Shown piece by piece: positions 28,375 through 36,709 of a DNA stretch of 64,000 bases. The notes below the pieces were generated by a model. That model worked only from the letters and a program-made list of their open reading frames with translations. It ran no database searches and was not told the origin of the DNA. The first letter of the stretch is position 1. Every line of letters begins with the position of its first letter. The DNA is taken from the NCBI RefSeq assembly GCF_003970695.1, contig NZ_CP034570.1, positions 2,666,001 through 2,730,000 of the forward strand, given 5' to 3'. A program made the position numbers and the translations under genes. This DNA comes from Maribacter sp. MJ134 (GTDB lineage Bacteria > Bacteroidota > Bacteroidia > Flavobacteriales > Flavobacteriaceae).

Positions 28375-29301
28375 ATGAAAGAAGTTTTAATTATTTATTA
28401 TTCCCAGACCGGACAACTCCTCGATATTTTGGAAAATATGGCGCGGAAAATAAAAGGAGACGATGTTACCATCTCTTATTACGAAATTATACCGGAACCC
28501 GTTTATGAATTTCCCTGGAAACAGGAAAAATTTTATGATAGCTTTCCAGAATCCTTCTTACAAATCCCCGATAAATTTCACCCTCCAAAAGAAACCATTC
28601 TCAAAAAAAAATATGACTTGGTCATACTCGGTTATCAAGTCTGGTTTTTAACACCCTCTATACCGGTTAACTCATTTTTAAAGTCCCGCTATGCTAGTCA
28701 AATTCTAAAGGATACTCCCGTAATAACCGTACTAGCCTGTAGAAACATGTGGATTCAAGCACAGGAAAAAATGAAGCGACTCCTTACGGATGTAGGAGCA
28801 AATCTTGTAGGCCATATAGCTCTAGTGGATAAGCATATTAACCATGTGAGCGTTATTACCATTTCGCACTGGATGTTCTCGGGAAGAAAAGACCGTTATT
28901 TAGGTATTTTCCCAAAACCAGGTGTATCCGACAGGGACATACGGGAGGCGGAAAGGTTTGGGCCACCCATAAAATCAGCCTTGACTTCGAACAATTTTAA
29001 AGATTTACAAAACACTATTGTAAAATTAGGAGGAGTTAAAATCAACCCCTTCTTGGTGATGACGGACAAACGTGGAAATATTCTTTTTTCCAAATGGGCC
29101 AATCTCATCATAAAGAAAGGAGGGCCTGGTAATCCCAAACGTTTAAAATGGATTACTTTGTTTAAATATTACCTGTTATTTGCCATATGGGTCATAGCAC
29201 CAATAGTTTTTATCGTATTTTTGTTGACCTATTTACCGAGTTTTAAACAAAGAAAAACAGACAAGGCCTACTATGCCTCAGTAGCCTTAAAAGAGAATTG
29301 A
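28375..29301 (+). CDS. darA: DarA, dialkylresorcinol biosynthesis flavodoxin-fold enzyme
   Basis: The N-terminus has a flavodoxin-like FMN loop (VLIIYYSQTGQLLDILENM), and a later segment reads VTVLACRNMWIQAQEKMKRLL. The C-terminus carries a hydrophobic helix (YYLLFAIWVIAPIVFIVFLLTYLP), so the protein is probably membrane-attached. Proteins of this layout paired with DarB are called DarA; in the dialkylresorcinol pathway DarA is the aromatising enzyme that oxidises the cyclohexanedione made by DarB, although databases call it a condensing enzyme. The stop overlaps the DarB start (TGATG), which is strong pairing evidence. Confidence 0.85.
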   Translation: MKEVLIIYYSQTGQLLDILENMARKIKGDDVTISYYEIIPEPVYEFPWKQEKFYDSFPESFLQIPDKFHPPKETILKKKYDLVILGYQVWFLTPSIPVNSFLKSRYASQILKDTPVITVLACRNMWIQAQEKMKRLLTDVGANLVGHIALVDKHINHVSVITISHWMFSGRKDRYLGIFPKPGVSDRDIREAERFGPPIKSALTSNNFKDLQNTIVKLGGVKINPFLVMTDKRGNILFSKWANLIIKKGGPGNPKRLKWITLFKYYLLFAIWVIAPIVFIVFLLTYLPSFKQRKTDKAYYASVALKEN

Positions 29302-30434
29302 TGAAGGACGTATTTATTACCAAAATCTCTAAATTTTTACCGAACAGACCCGTTTCCAATGAAGACATGGAGGCTAAATTGGGATTTATAGATGGTAAGA
29401 GCTCTAAAGCGCGCCGTATAGTCCTTAGAAACAATCAGATCAAGGAACGCTATTACGCATTGGATGCTAATGGCGAAGTTACCCATAACAATGCTCAACT
29501 TACTAAAGAGGCAATTGAATTGCTATGTGATGACGAATTCACTACAAAAGACATTCAATTGTTATCCTGCGGAACATCTAGTCCGGATCAGATTCTTCCA
29601 TCTCATACTGCAATGGTCCATGGTTTCCTTGAAAATGGGAATATGGAAATCAACTCGCCTTCAGGTGCCTGTTGTGCTGGAATGAGCGCACTTAAATATG
29701 GTTATTTATCAGTGATGACAGCGCAAGTCGAAAATGCTGTTTGCGCAGGTTCCGAGCGCACTTCTTCGTGGATGAAGTCTGATGTATTTGAAAACGAAGT
29801 AGCACATTTAAAAGACCTAGAAGACAATCCTATTCTAGCATTTAACAAAGAATTCTTAAGGTGGATGCTATCCGATGGCGCAGGTGCCGTATTACTGGAA
29901 TCGGAGCCAAAAGGCAAAAATCCATTACGAATAAATTGGATGGAAGCCTATTCTTACGCCTTTGAAATGGAAGCCTGCATGTATGCAGGAGCGGAGAAAA
30001 AAGAAAATGGACACCTTCAGCCATGGAGCGAGTTCCCGGCCAGTGAATGGGCTAAGATGTCCTTGTTCGCAATGAAACAGGACACCAGGCTCCTTGGAGA
30101 CAATATTTTGGTAAAAGGTGTGGATAGTTTAAAGCAGGCCTATGAAAAACACGGAATAGGACCTGATGATGTTGATTACTACCTTCCACATATATCTTCT
30201 TACTACTTTAAGGAAGGGCTTTATAAAGAGTTGGAAAAGCAAGGCATACCTATGCCATGGAATAAATGGTTCTTGAACCTCTCGCATGTGGGCAATGTTG
30301 GTGCGGCATCTATTTATGTCATGTTAGAAGAACTGGTTTCTAGCGGAAAGCTAAAGAAGGGAGATAGAATTTTATTGCATGTCCCGGAAAGCGCTCGTTT
30401 CTCCTATATGTATGCTTATTTAACCGTTTGCTAG
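29301..30434 (+). CDS. darB: DarB, dialkylresorcinol-forming ketosynthase (KAS III-like)
   Basis: This thiolase-fold KS has Cys125 in SPSGACCAGMSALKYG, His in DYYLPHISSYYFKEG and Asn in SHVGNVGAASIYVM, the KAS III triad. In the known pathway DarB joins a beta-ketoacyl thioester with a second unsaturated acyl thioester by Michael addition and Claisen condensation to give a 2,5-dialkylcyclohexane-1,3-dione. The ATG at 29301 is used; a TTG three bases upstream is less likely. The next gene starts at the base after the stop. Confidence 0.92.
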   Translation: MKDVFITKISKFLPNRPVSNEDMEAKLGFIDGKSSKARRIVLRNNQIKERYYALDANGEVTHNNAQLTKEAIELLCDDEFTTKDIQLLSCGTSSPDQILPSHTAMVHGFLENGNMEINSPSGACCAGMSALKYGYLSVMTAQVENAVCAGSERTSSWMKSDVFENEVAHLKDLEDNPILAFNKEFLRWMLSDGAGAVLLESEPKGKNPLRINWMEAYSYAFEMEACMYAGAEKKENGHLQPWSEFPASEWAKMSLFAMKQDTRLLGDNILVKGVDSLKQAYEKHGIGPDDVDYYLPHISSYYFKEGLYKELEKQGIPMPWNKWFLNLSHVGNVGAASIYVMLEELVSSGKLKKGDRILLHVPESARFSYMYAYLTVC

Positions 30435-30869
30435 ATGAGTATTGTGCAACCACCTATTACCGATGCTGCTTTCATCGTTAATTTAATACCTCAAAAATGG
30501 CCTTTCGTCATGGTAGATAAGCTTCATGGGTTTTCAGAAAATGAAATAGTGTCAGGATTAACCATTAAGAAAGAGAACCTGCTTTGTTTTGATAATCTAT
30601 TTACCGAGCCAGGATTGGTGGAAAATATGGCTCAAACGGTGGCCATGCACAAAGGCTACACCTATTACCTAAAAAATGAACCTGCACCTGTTGGATATAT
30701 TGGTGCGATCAAGAAAGCGGAGATTTATTCGCTACCCAAACTCGGGGACGAACTTAGGACTACGGTCACCATCCTACATGATATTATGGGTGTTACCTTG
30801 GTAAAAGCAAAAATTGAATGCAACCAAGAAGTCATTGCTATAAGTGAAATTAAAACAGCGCTTGCGTAA
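30435..30869 (+). CDS. Hotdog-fold dehydratase-like protein without the FabZ histidine
   Basis: The protein has the FabZ/ApeP-like hotdog pattern: IPQKWPFVMVDKLHGF, then NLFTEPGLVENMAQTVAMHKGY, then GYIGAIKKAEIYSLPKLGDEL. It lacks the FabZ GHFPGxPxxPG segment with its catalytic His but keeps the Glu in LVENMAQ. This resembles ApeP, which works in a dimer with a second hotdog protein in aryl-polyene dehydration. The adjacent homologous gene is the obvious partner. It begins immediately after the darB stop. Confidence 0.8.
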   Translation: MSIVQPPITDAAFIVNLIPQKWPFVMVDKLHGFSENEIVSGLTIKKENLLCFDNLFTEPGLVENMAQTVAMHKGYTYYLKNEPAPVGYIGAIKKAEIYSLPKLGDELRTTVTILHDIMGVTLVKAKIECNQEVIAISEIKTALA

Positions 30870-30874
30870 ATACG

Positions 30875-31330
30875 ATGGAAGACAACGGGCGAAAAATAGA
30901 TATTAAGAAATTCTTGCCCCATAGACCACCCATGTTACTGGTAAGTAACATGCCCTATATAGATGATACTTCTGTAACTACTGAATTTTATATTGAAGGG
31001 GACTGTCTCTTTGTCGAGGATAATATTTTGATGGAAGCAGGCTTAATAGAGAACGCTGCACAAACCTGTTCCGCCATTGTAGGTCAAGGATATTTTGACA
31101 AAGAGGATTTAGAAGGAACAAGCAATAAACTCATTGGTTATATAAGTGCCATTAAACGCGTTATCATTCATCAATTACCACGAGTAGGTGATATTTTGGT
31201 GACAAGAGCAAATTTAATATCTCGTTATGACACGGGTAATCTTAGTATTTGCACTATAGATTGCGCTACTTTTAGAAATGATGATTTAATTGTAGATTGT
31301 ACATTAAATTGTCTCATTCACGAAGTATAA
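30875..31330 (+). CDS. Second hotdog-fold dehydratase-like protein
   Basis: This is a paralogue of the preceding protein: FLPHRPPMLLVSNMPYID, ILMEAGLIENAAQTCSAIVGQGY, KLIGYISAIKRVIIHQLPRVGDIL. Like its neighbour it lacks the FabZ GHFPG motif but retains the Glu helix. The tandem pair, five bases apart, points to a heterodimeric ApeP-like dehydratase that would remove water from 3-hydroxyacyl-ACP to make the polyene double bonds. A canonical third dehydratase lies at 50921. Confidence 0.82.
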   Translation: MEDNGRKIDIKKFLPHRPPMLLVSNMPYIDDTSVTTEFYIEGDCLFVEDNILMEAGLIENAAQTCSAIVGQGYFDKEDLEGTSNKLIGYISAIKRVIIHQLPRVGDILVTRANLISRYDTGNLSICTIDCATFRNDDLIVDCTLNCLIHEV

Positions 31331-31334
31331 GTAA

Positions 31335-31736
31335 ATGAAAAAAGAAGAAGTCCCACAGGACAAAAGTAATTTGGCATCTGCGAATATTAGGGAAATGGTG
31401 TACGCCGTTGACAAAGATGGTAAATACACCACCTCTCTCAGTACTGGATGGGACCCAAAGACCATTGCCTTGGACAATGCCATTAAGGTCATTGAAGAGC
31501 GGATTGCCATAGCTAAAGAAAAAGTTTTAAAAGGGGAAACGAGTCCTATAGAATATTACATGGAATTACATAAAATGGACATACCCGTTCTGGCTAGTTA
31601 TGTGGGACTTTGGCAGTGGCGTGTAAAAAGACATTTTAAACCGGCCGTATTTAAGAAACTAAAGGAAAAAACGTTACAAAAATATGCCGATGTTTTTGAA
31701 ATAAGTCTCAGTGAACTAAAACATATTAATGTCTAA
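31335..31736 (+). CDS. Conserved small protein of the flexirubin cluster, unknown function
   Basis: I recall no family name. The 133-residue protein has no signal peptide or membrane helix. It is helical and Lys-rich, with LQ-free segments such as TSLSTGWDPKTIALDNAIKVIEERI and SPIEYYMELHKMDIPVLASYVGLWQWRVKRHFKP, then an LK-rich tail ending in SELKHINV. Its gene overlaps the start of the BtrH-like gene by eight bases, so translational coupling and joint function are likely. It could be a partner or regulator of that enzyme. Confidence 0.7.
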   Translation: MKKEEVPQDKSNLASANIREMVYAVDKDGKYTTSLSTGWDPKTIALDNAIKVIEERIAIAKEKVLKGETSPIEYYMELHKMDIPVLASYVGLWQWRVKRHFKPAVFKKLKEKTLQKYADVFEISLSELKHINV

Positions 31737-32736
31737 AGAACCAAAAATAAATTTTACCCACAACCAGTCCGCGCATTGCGAGAACGGTGTAGTCTCCAAT
31801 CTTATGAGACATCAAGGCTTTGAAATAAGCGAGCCTATGGTCTTTGGAATTGGTTCTGGCTTATTGTTCAGCTATCTACCTTTCTTAAAGGTGAATTATG
31901 CGCCTGTATTTACCTATCGTTCCATGCCGGGCTTTATATTCAATAAGTTCGCTAAACGAGTAGGAGTGAAGATGAAAAAGGAAAAGTTCAAGAACCCGGC
32001 AGCTGCAAAAGCGCGGTTGGATGAGAACTTGGCCAAGAACAATCCCGTTGGTTTACAGGTAGGTGTGTATAATCTGGTTTATTTTCCGGACGAATACCGC
32101 TTTCATTTCAACGCACATAATATGGTCGTATACGGCAAACAGGATGACCGCTATTTGATAAGCGACCCTGTTATGGAAGAGGTTACCAGTCTTTCCAGTA
32201 AGGAGTTAGAAAAAGTACGCTTTGCCAAAGGCGCTTTCGCACCCAAGGGGCATATGTACTATCCTACCGAATTTCCCAAGGAGTTAGAACTAAAGAAGGC
32301 GATAACCAAAGGAATTAAACAGACTAGCAGGGATATGACTGCGCCTGTACCTATTGTTGGGGTAAAGGCAATGCGTTGGGTTGCCAAGAACATTAGAAAA
32401 TGGCCAAAAAAATTGGGACCGAAAAAAGCGAATCACTATTTGGGACAGCTTGTTCGTATGCAAGAAGAGATTGGAACAGGAGGAGGAGGATTCCGATATA
32501 TTTATGCGGCTTTTTTGCAAGAGGCAAGTGAAGTATTACAAAATGAAAAACTATTGGAGCTTTCCAAAGAAATGACCTCAATTGGAGATGCTTGGCGCGA
32601 TTTTGCCGTAGACGCTTCTAGAATTTATAAAAATAGAAATGCCAAGAGCGGCGGATACGAAGATGTTGCCATACAACTGGAAGAAATAGCGGATCGCGAA
32701 GAAGTCTTTTTTAAAACACTCAAAAAGGCGGTCTAA
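31729..32736 (+). CDS. BtrH-like cysteine acyltransferase (candidate flexirubin ester synthase)
   Basis: The N-terminal domain is BtrH-like, a papain/C39-type fold: Cys17 in QSAHCENGVVSNLMRHQG, His130 in FHFNAHNMVVYGKQ and Asp146 in YLISDPVM give a Cys-His-Asp set. A helical C-terminal half follows (LGQLVRMQEEIGTGGGGFRYIYAAFLQEA). BtrH of butirosin biosynthesis transfers an acyl group from an ACP to an acceptor amine. By analogy, this protein could transfer the aryl-polyenoyl chain from ACP to the resorcinol hydroxyl made by DarA/B. That is inference; the alternative is a peptidase-like or regulatory role. It is the last gene of block 1. Confidence 0.8.
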   Translation: MSKEPKINFTHNQSAHCENGVVSNLMRHQGFEISEPMVFGIGSGLLFSYLPFLKVNYAPVFTYRSMPGFIFNKFAKRVGVKMKKEKFKNPAAAKARLDENLAKNNPVGLQVGVYNLVYFPDEYRFHFNAHNMVVYGKQDDRYLISDPVMEEVTSLSSKELEKVRFAKGAFAPKGHMYYPTEFPKELELKKAITKGIKQTSRDMTAPVPIVGVKAMRWVAKNIRKWPKKLGPKKANHYLGQLVRMQEEIGTGGGGFRYIYAAFLQEASEVLQNEKLLELSKEMTSIGDAWRDFAVDASRIYKNRNAKSGGYEDVAIQLEEIADREEVFFKTLKKAV

Positions 32737-32859
32737 AAGGCACTTTGGATTTGCTAAGCAAAAAGTTGAAAGAGTAGCATCTTTTGTAGTATTTTTTTGT
32801 TTTCTGATAACCGTTAACATAAAAAGAAATTACACGTATATACATATATAATACAACTC

Positions 32860-32900
32860 AAAAAAAGCCTTAATCCATATTAAAGATTAAAGCTCTTTTT
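32860..32900. terminator. Bidirectional terminator between flexirubin block 1 and the heme locus
   Basis: A long stem pairs the A-rich left arm ending in GCCTTAATC (32860-32875) with GATTAAAGC and a T-run (32885-32900), loop nine bases. The arms give runs of A or T on both sides, so it can end the forward pigment operon and the reverse hmuY transcript. Confidence 0.75.
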
Positions 32901-32923
32901 GGGTAATGGCTTCCTAAATTTTA

Positions 32924-33559
32924 TTATTCTAAAGAAGTCTGGCCTTCGTTCGGATTATATACATAATTGAAAGTATAAAAACGAGATTCATCCGCAAAAC
33001 CGTCTGGCTGTGCAGGCGCATCTTTATAATAACTTAGAATCTCAACTTTGGCATATCTACCGTCACTAGTTCTAATCACCAAAACTTTTCCTGGAATAGG
33101 CGCAATTACGTTAGTCATAAAATTATAATTGTACCAGCCATTATCGCTTCCTGTGGGGATAGCGAAACCACTATCGGAATCTTGCGCAAAGGTGTAACTA
33201 GCGGCGTCGGTAATACTGGCAAAAGTACCGGTAGCTATTGCCGCTCCAGCCTCACCTTCTCTTGCAGGTTCATCATTGGTGCCTGTAACTACCCCACCGT
33301 TTACGGCAATAGTTGTTCCTCGAAAGGCTATATCCCATTCCGTATCACTAGTGGTAACCGCTCCCGTGGCAAAGTTAAATTTAGTGAATGGACCTCCTAC
33401 CGGTTCATCCGAAGGTTGACCACCCGTTTGAGGCGCTGGAATATTACTGGCAGTTTGGCTCTCCACGGCAACTAAAGGAGGTTCGTCGTCCTCGTTATCA
33501 CATGAAATAAATACAGTTGCTAAAAGAAAAAAGGTAAAAAATTTAAGGGTCATCTTCAT
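32924..33559 (-). CDS. hmuY: HmuY-family heme-binding lipoprotein
   Basis: A lipoprotein signal (MKMTLKFFTFFLLATVFISC, Cys of lipobox FISC) precedes an acidic patch DNEDDE. The body reads FTKFNFATGAVTTSDTEWDIAFRGTTIAVNGG, the typical HmuY start, and ends in SRFYTFNYVYNPNEGQTSLE. HmuY proteins capture heme on the outer surface and hand it to a TonB receptor. The frame is open for 43 more codons upstream, but those overlap the receptor gene; the ATG at 33559 directly precedes the lipoprotein signal and is preferred. It lies ten bases downstream of the receptor gene and should be co-transcribed with it. Confidence 0.9.
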   Translation of the reverse strand: MKMTLKFFTFFLLATVFISCDNEDDEPPLVAVESQTASNIPAPQTGGQPSDEPVGGPFTKFNFATGAVTTSDTEWDIAFRGTTIAVNGGVVTGTNDEPAREGEAGAAIATGTFASITDAASYTFAQDSDSGFAIPTGSDNGWYNYNFMTNVIAPIPGKVLVIRTSDGRYAKVEILSYYKDAPAQPDGFADESRFYTFNYVYNPNEGQTSLE

Positions 33560-33569
33560 AGTACTCGTT

Positions 33570-35663
33570 TTAAAATTGATAGTTAATTCTTGTAAATAAT
33601 TGTATTCCGGCGAGACCGGGTATATTTTCTTCATCCCTATAATCAAAGAGATTATTAGCCCCCACCTGTAAGGTATATTTGCTGGCAAAAGTTTTGTTCA
33701 AGGCGATATTGGATAAGGCATAGCCATTAACAAATGAGGTGTCAAAATCATCGATTATGCCATTACCATTACCATCGAAAAGACCGTATTTACTTCGGTA
33801 ATTTACTCTGAAGTTCATATTGAAATCCCACTTTGGAATTTCATAGAATATTTTAAAGTTGGCGGTGTGCCTGGAACGGTTCACGAGTCCAAAATAATCG
33901 GAATTATCTAGGACCACGGTTTGCAGCGTCCGCGGGTCGCGTGCAAAAACCTCACCCCGTTCCAAAGCCACCTTTTTCTGTTTATCCTTGGCGAAAAGTA
34001 ACTGATAACCCCCAGCAAGACTAATATGTTCGGTGAGTTTATAATCCACATCAAATTCAGCTCCCGTTGTATAGATCTCATCAAAATTGACGTAGCTAAA
34101 GACATTTTGCCCATTAGTCAATCTAGCAATAGCACGCGTATCAATAAGGTTTGTAAACTCATTTCTAAATAGATTTACATTTAGTTTTACTTTCCCTTTT
34201 CTGTAGGAAGCACCCAAATTATAACCAATAGAACGCTCTGCCTCCAAAGGTTCTTTTAAATCTGACAGCGGAAATAAGATATCTATGATTTGCCCTTGTG
34301 CATCTAACTCCCGTACTTTTTCTACTGCAACGTTATACCCTAGCACCGTATAGCCTACTGCAGAGTTGGTAAAATCAAAATACAACTGCCTAAAATCAGG
34401 AGCTTTAAACCCATAGCCCATTGACCCTTTTATGGAAATTTCATCATTAAGTTTCCAATTGACGGAAGCTTTAGGACTAAACTGCGATTGGTATTCACTA
34501 TGATTATCAAAGCGGGCACCTAAAATTACGTTTACTCTTTCCAAGGGATAGAAATCGTACTGGGCAAAGGCATATTGGGAATTGAATATGACTTTATCGT
34601 CAAAGAAGGTTCGGTCTAGGTTTTCGTGATTATAACCTACTCCTAATGTGAGATTATTTTCGTCCTTTATCGTGTATGTTGCTCTTATTTCTGGGCGCAA
34701 TAGATTCTGGTCAAAATCACTTTGGCTAAAAACGTCATCAGTAATAGGGCTTGCAAGCAGCTCAGAAGCTTTATAATTCGTATAATAAAATTCATACTGT
34801 AACTGTAATTTAGCTCCTGCATTATCATCTAGCCTTAAGTGTATATTTGCTTCATCAAGGTCCGTGCTACCTTCGAATACCTCATCACTTAAAACCAGAG
34901 AGGCATTCTGGTTTTGTTGGTAGTACCTGCCGGAAGTAAATAATCTTAAATCGTTCGTAAAGTCATAGAAAAACTGAGCATTAAATGTATAATTATTAAA
35001 AGGTTCTACCGTTTGTCCAGCTGTTTCAGGTCTTAAGTCGTAGCCATCGCTATGTAGCGTGTTGACGAAGAAAGAATAGCCGAATTTACCTAGCTTTTGG
35101 TCAAGATTAAAGTTAGCATCATGCGTGTTAAAAGAGGCGAACCGGTATGCTGCTTCTCCGTGTAATTCTTCATCTTTGGGGTCCTCGGTAATAATGTTAA
35201 TTACACCCCCTAATGCCTCTGAACCGTACAAACTAGAAGATGGCCCTTTAACCACTTCTATCTGTTTTATATTCCCTACGGTTAAACGACTCAAATCAAA
35301 ATTGCCCGAGGAGCGCCCTACCAAAGGCACCCCGTTTATTAAAATCATAACATAATCCGAAGCAATACCTTGAATCTGTACACCATTAAATCCACTTTCA
35401 TCAGCTACCGTGATTATTCCCGTCTGCTCGTTCAAGATTTCATCAAGTCTAATAACACCTGTACGTTGTAATTGTTTCTTTGAAATAAGTGTTACGGGAA
35501 GTGGAACAGACGAGAGCTGACGAACGGTACGTGTTGCGGTGACAATGACCTCGTCTAAATCTTGGGTAAGTATAGAATCTGGAACCTCGTAATTCTCCTG
35601 ACCAAAAATGGAGCCCGTTAAGAACGTACAAAGCATAAAGGCTAAAACCTTATTTAGATTCAT
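33570..35663 (-). CDS. hmuR: TonB-dependent heme receptor (HmuR-like)
   Basis: A signal peptide (MNLNKVLAFMLCTFLTGSIFGQ) is followed by a TonB box-like region (LDEVIVTAT), a plug domain (QLSSVPLPVTLISKKQLQ, LINGVPLVGRSSG, VVKGPSSSLYGSEALGGVINI) and a 22-strand barrel ending in QLFTRINYQF with terminal Phe. The 697-residue length is normal. With HmuY next to it the substrate is most likely heme or hemoglobin-derived heme; other siderophores are not excluded. It has a TATATTTG -7 box ~17 bases before the ATG with an operator-like palindrome behind it, which suggests repression by an iron sensor. Confidence 0.9.
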   Translation of the reverse strand: MNLNKVLAFMLCTFLTGSIFGQENYEVPDSILTQDLDEVIVTATRTVRQLSSVPLPVTLISKKQLQRTGVIRLDEILNEQTGIITVADESGFNGVQIQGIASDYVMILINGVPLVGRSSGNFDLSRLTVGNIKQIEVVKGPSSSLYGSEALGGVINIITEDPKDEELHGEAAYRFASFNTHDANFNLDQKLGKFGYSFFVNTLHSDGYDLRPETAGQTVEPFNNYTFNAQFFYDFTNDLRLFTSGRYYQQNQNASLVLSDEVFEGSTDLDEANIHLRLDDNAGAKLQLQYEFYYTNYKASELLASPITDDVFSQSDFDQNLLRPEIRATYTIKDENNLTLGVGYNHENLDRTFFDDKVIFNSQYAFAQYDFYPLERVNVILGARFDNHSEYQSQFSPKASVNWKLNDEISIKGSMGYGFKAPDFRQLYFDFTNSAVGYTVLGYNVAVEKVRELDAQGQIIDILFPLSDLKEPLEAERSIGYNLGASYRKGKVKLNVNLFRNEFTNLIDTRAIARLTNGQNVFSYVNFDEIYTTGAEFDVDYKLTEHISLAGGYQLLFAKDKQKKVALERGEVFARDPRTLQTVVLDNSDYFGLVNRSRHTANFKIFYEIPKWDFNMNFRVNYRSKYGLFDGNGNGIIDDFDTSFVNGYALSNIALNKTFASKYTLQVGANNLFDYRDEENIPGLAGIQLFTRINYQF

Positions 35664-35679
35664 TATTAATAATTTTCGT

Positions 35680-35687
35680 CAAATATA
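35680..35687 (-). promoter_or_regulatory. Promoter -7 box for hmuR-hmuY
   Basis: TATATTTG on the minus strand matches TAnnTTTG and is 17 bases from the hmuR ATG. The first operator-like palindrome sits five bases behind it. Confidence 0.6.
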
Positions 35688-35692
35688 TAGGC

Positions 35693-35715
35693 TTATTTTT
35701 AAACAGTCTAAATAA
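35693..35715. promoter_or_regulatory. Operator-like palindrome 1 of the heme locus
   Basis: Read on the minus strand, the left arm is TTATTTAGAC and the right arm TTTAAAAATAA. The same arm pattern (TTATTnAGAC ... TAAATAA) appears at 35739-35758. It lies directly upstream of the hmuR -7 box, so a bound repressor would block that promoter, and also upstream of the divergent one. A Fur- or DtxR-type iron regulator is the likely binder by context. Confidence 0.5.
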
Positions 35716-35721
35716 ATTTTA

Positions 35722-35729
35722 TATTTTTG
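35722..35729 (+). promoter_or_regulatory. Promoter -7 box for the DUF6607-ankyrin-PepSY operon
   Basis: TATTTTTG matches TAnnTTTG and lies between the two operator-like palindromes, 37 bases before the ATG at 35767. Confidence 0.6.
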
Positions 35730-35738
35730 TCAAAGAAA

Positions 35739-35758
35739 TTATTAGACCACCTAAATAA
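35739..35758. promoter_or_regulatory. Operator-like palindrome 2 of the heme locus
   Basis: TTATTAGACC and ACCTAAATAA face each other, with the outer TTATT/AATAA identical to palindrome 1. It covers the predicted transcription start of the forward operon, a classic repressor position. Confidence 0.5.
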
Positions 35759-35766
35759 GTCACGAA

Positions 35767-36702
35767 ATGATCAAGAAAAATTTAATAGTGTTAATATTTG
35801 CTACGCTTAGCATACCGACTTTTGCGCAACAAGACAAAAAAGAGCAAGACGCAAACGCCATAAAAGAAATGTGTGGCTGTTTTGAAGTCACCTTCAATTT
35901 TGCGGAAACTTTTAACTATAGTAATGACTCTCTGTACAAACCCTCCAAATCTAAAGTTGACAAAGCCTTAGAATGGGCACAACTTGTAAGCGATGAAGAT
36001 GGTAAAGTAGTCATTCAACATTTACTGCAGGTTGGTAATCCTGCTAAGCCTATGGTCGTAAAGCACTGGCGCCAAGATTGGTTATATGAGAATACCGATC
36101 TATATACCTACAACGGTGATAACCATTGGAACTATGAGAAGAAAAGTGACGCTGATGTCGCTGGCCAATGGACACAAAAAGTATACCAAGTAGATGATAG
36201 TCCACGCTATGAGGGTACTGCCACCTGGGTACATGTAGATGGCAAGAGCTTTTGGGAAAACACCACACCCGCTCCACTACCACGTAGAGAATATACTACC
36301 AGGGGAGATTACAATATTACCATGCGTGGAAATCGCCATGAAATCACCGAGAACGGATGGGCACATGACCAAGATAATGCTAAGATTATACGCAAGGAGG
36401 GAGAAGAAGATGTGGTCCTAGCCAAGGAAAAAGGCTATAATACTTACGTTAAAGTACTGGATGCCAGGTGCCAAGCGGCCGCCGATTGGTGGATGAAAGA
36501 ACAGGGGAAATGGGCCAGTGTTCGCAATAAATGGGACGAGGTTTTTTCCAGAAATCAAGATTTGGTCCTTGCCGAAAAAGTGGATAATAAGGTCTTGTAC
36601 AAACATCTCTTCGCAGATGAGATGCAAAAGGAAAAGGAGATCGCTGAGATTATAGAATCTTTTGTAAAAACAAACCAAGCAGAAAAAGTCAGAAGCAAAT
36701 AA
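35767..36702 (+). CDS. DUF6607 family secreted protein
   Basis: A signal peptide (MIKKNLIVLIFATLSIPTFAQ) is followed by the family pattern CGCFEVTFNFAETF, MVVKHWRQDWLYEN, GQWTQKVYQVDDSPRYEGTATWVH, and ITENGWAHDQDNAKII. Trp and His are abundant, which would suit heme binding, though no such function is proven. It is the first gene of a forward operon facing the TonB/HmuY pair, and the stops and starts of the following genes are 7-17 bases apart. The role is inferred to be in heme or iron handling at the envelope. Confidence 0.83.
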   Translation: MIKKNLIVLIFATLSIPTFAQQDKKEQDANAIKEMCGCFEVTFNFAETFNYSNDSLYKPSKSKVDKALEWAQLVSDEDGKVVIQHLLQVGNPAKPMVVKHWRQDWLYENTDLYTYNGDNHWNYEKKSDADVAGQWTQKVYQVDDSPRYEGTATWVHVDGKSFWENTTPAPLPRREYTTRGDYNITMRGNRHEITENGWAHDQDNAKIIRKEGEEDVVLAKEKGYNTYVKVLDARCQAAADWWMKEQGKWASVRNKWDEVFSRNQDLVLAEKVDNKVLYKHLFADEMQKEKEIAEIIESFVKTNQAEKVRSK

Positions 36703-36709
36703 AAAGGAT

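Noticed and set aside
33560..33688. The longer hmuY start at 33688
   Set aside because: It would overlap the receptor gene and bury the lipoprotein signal 44 residues into the protein.
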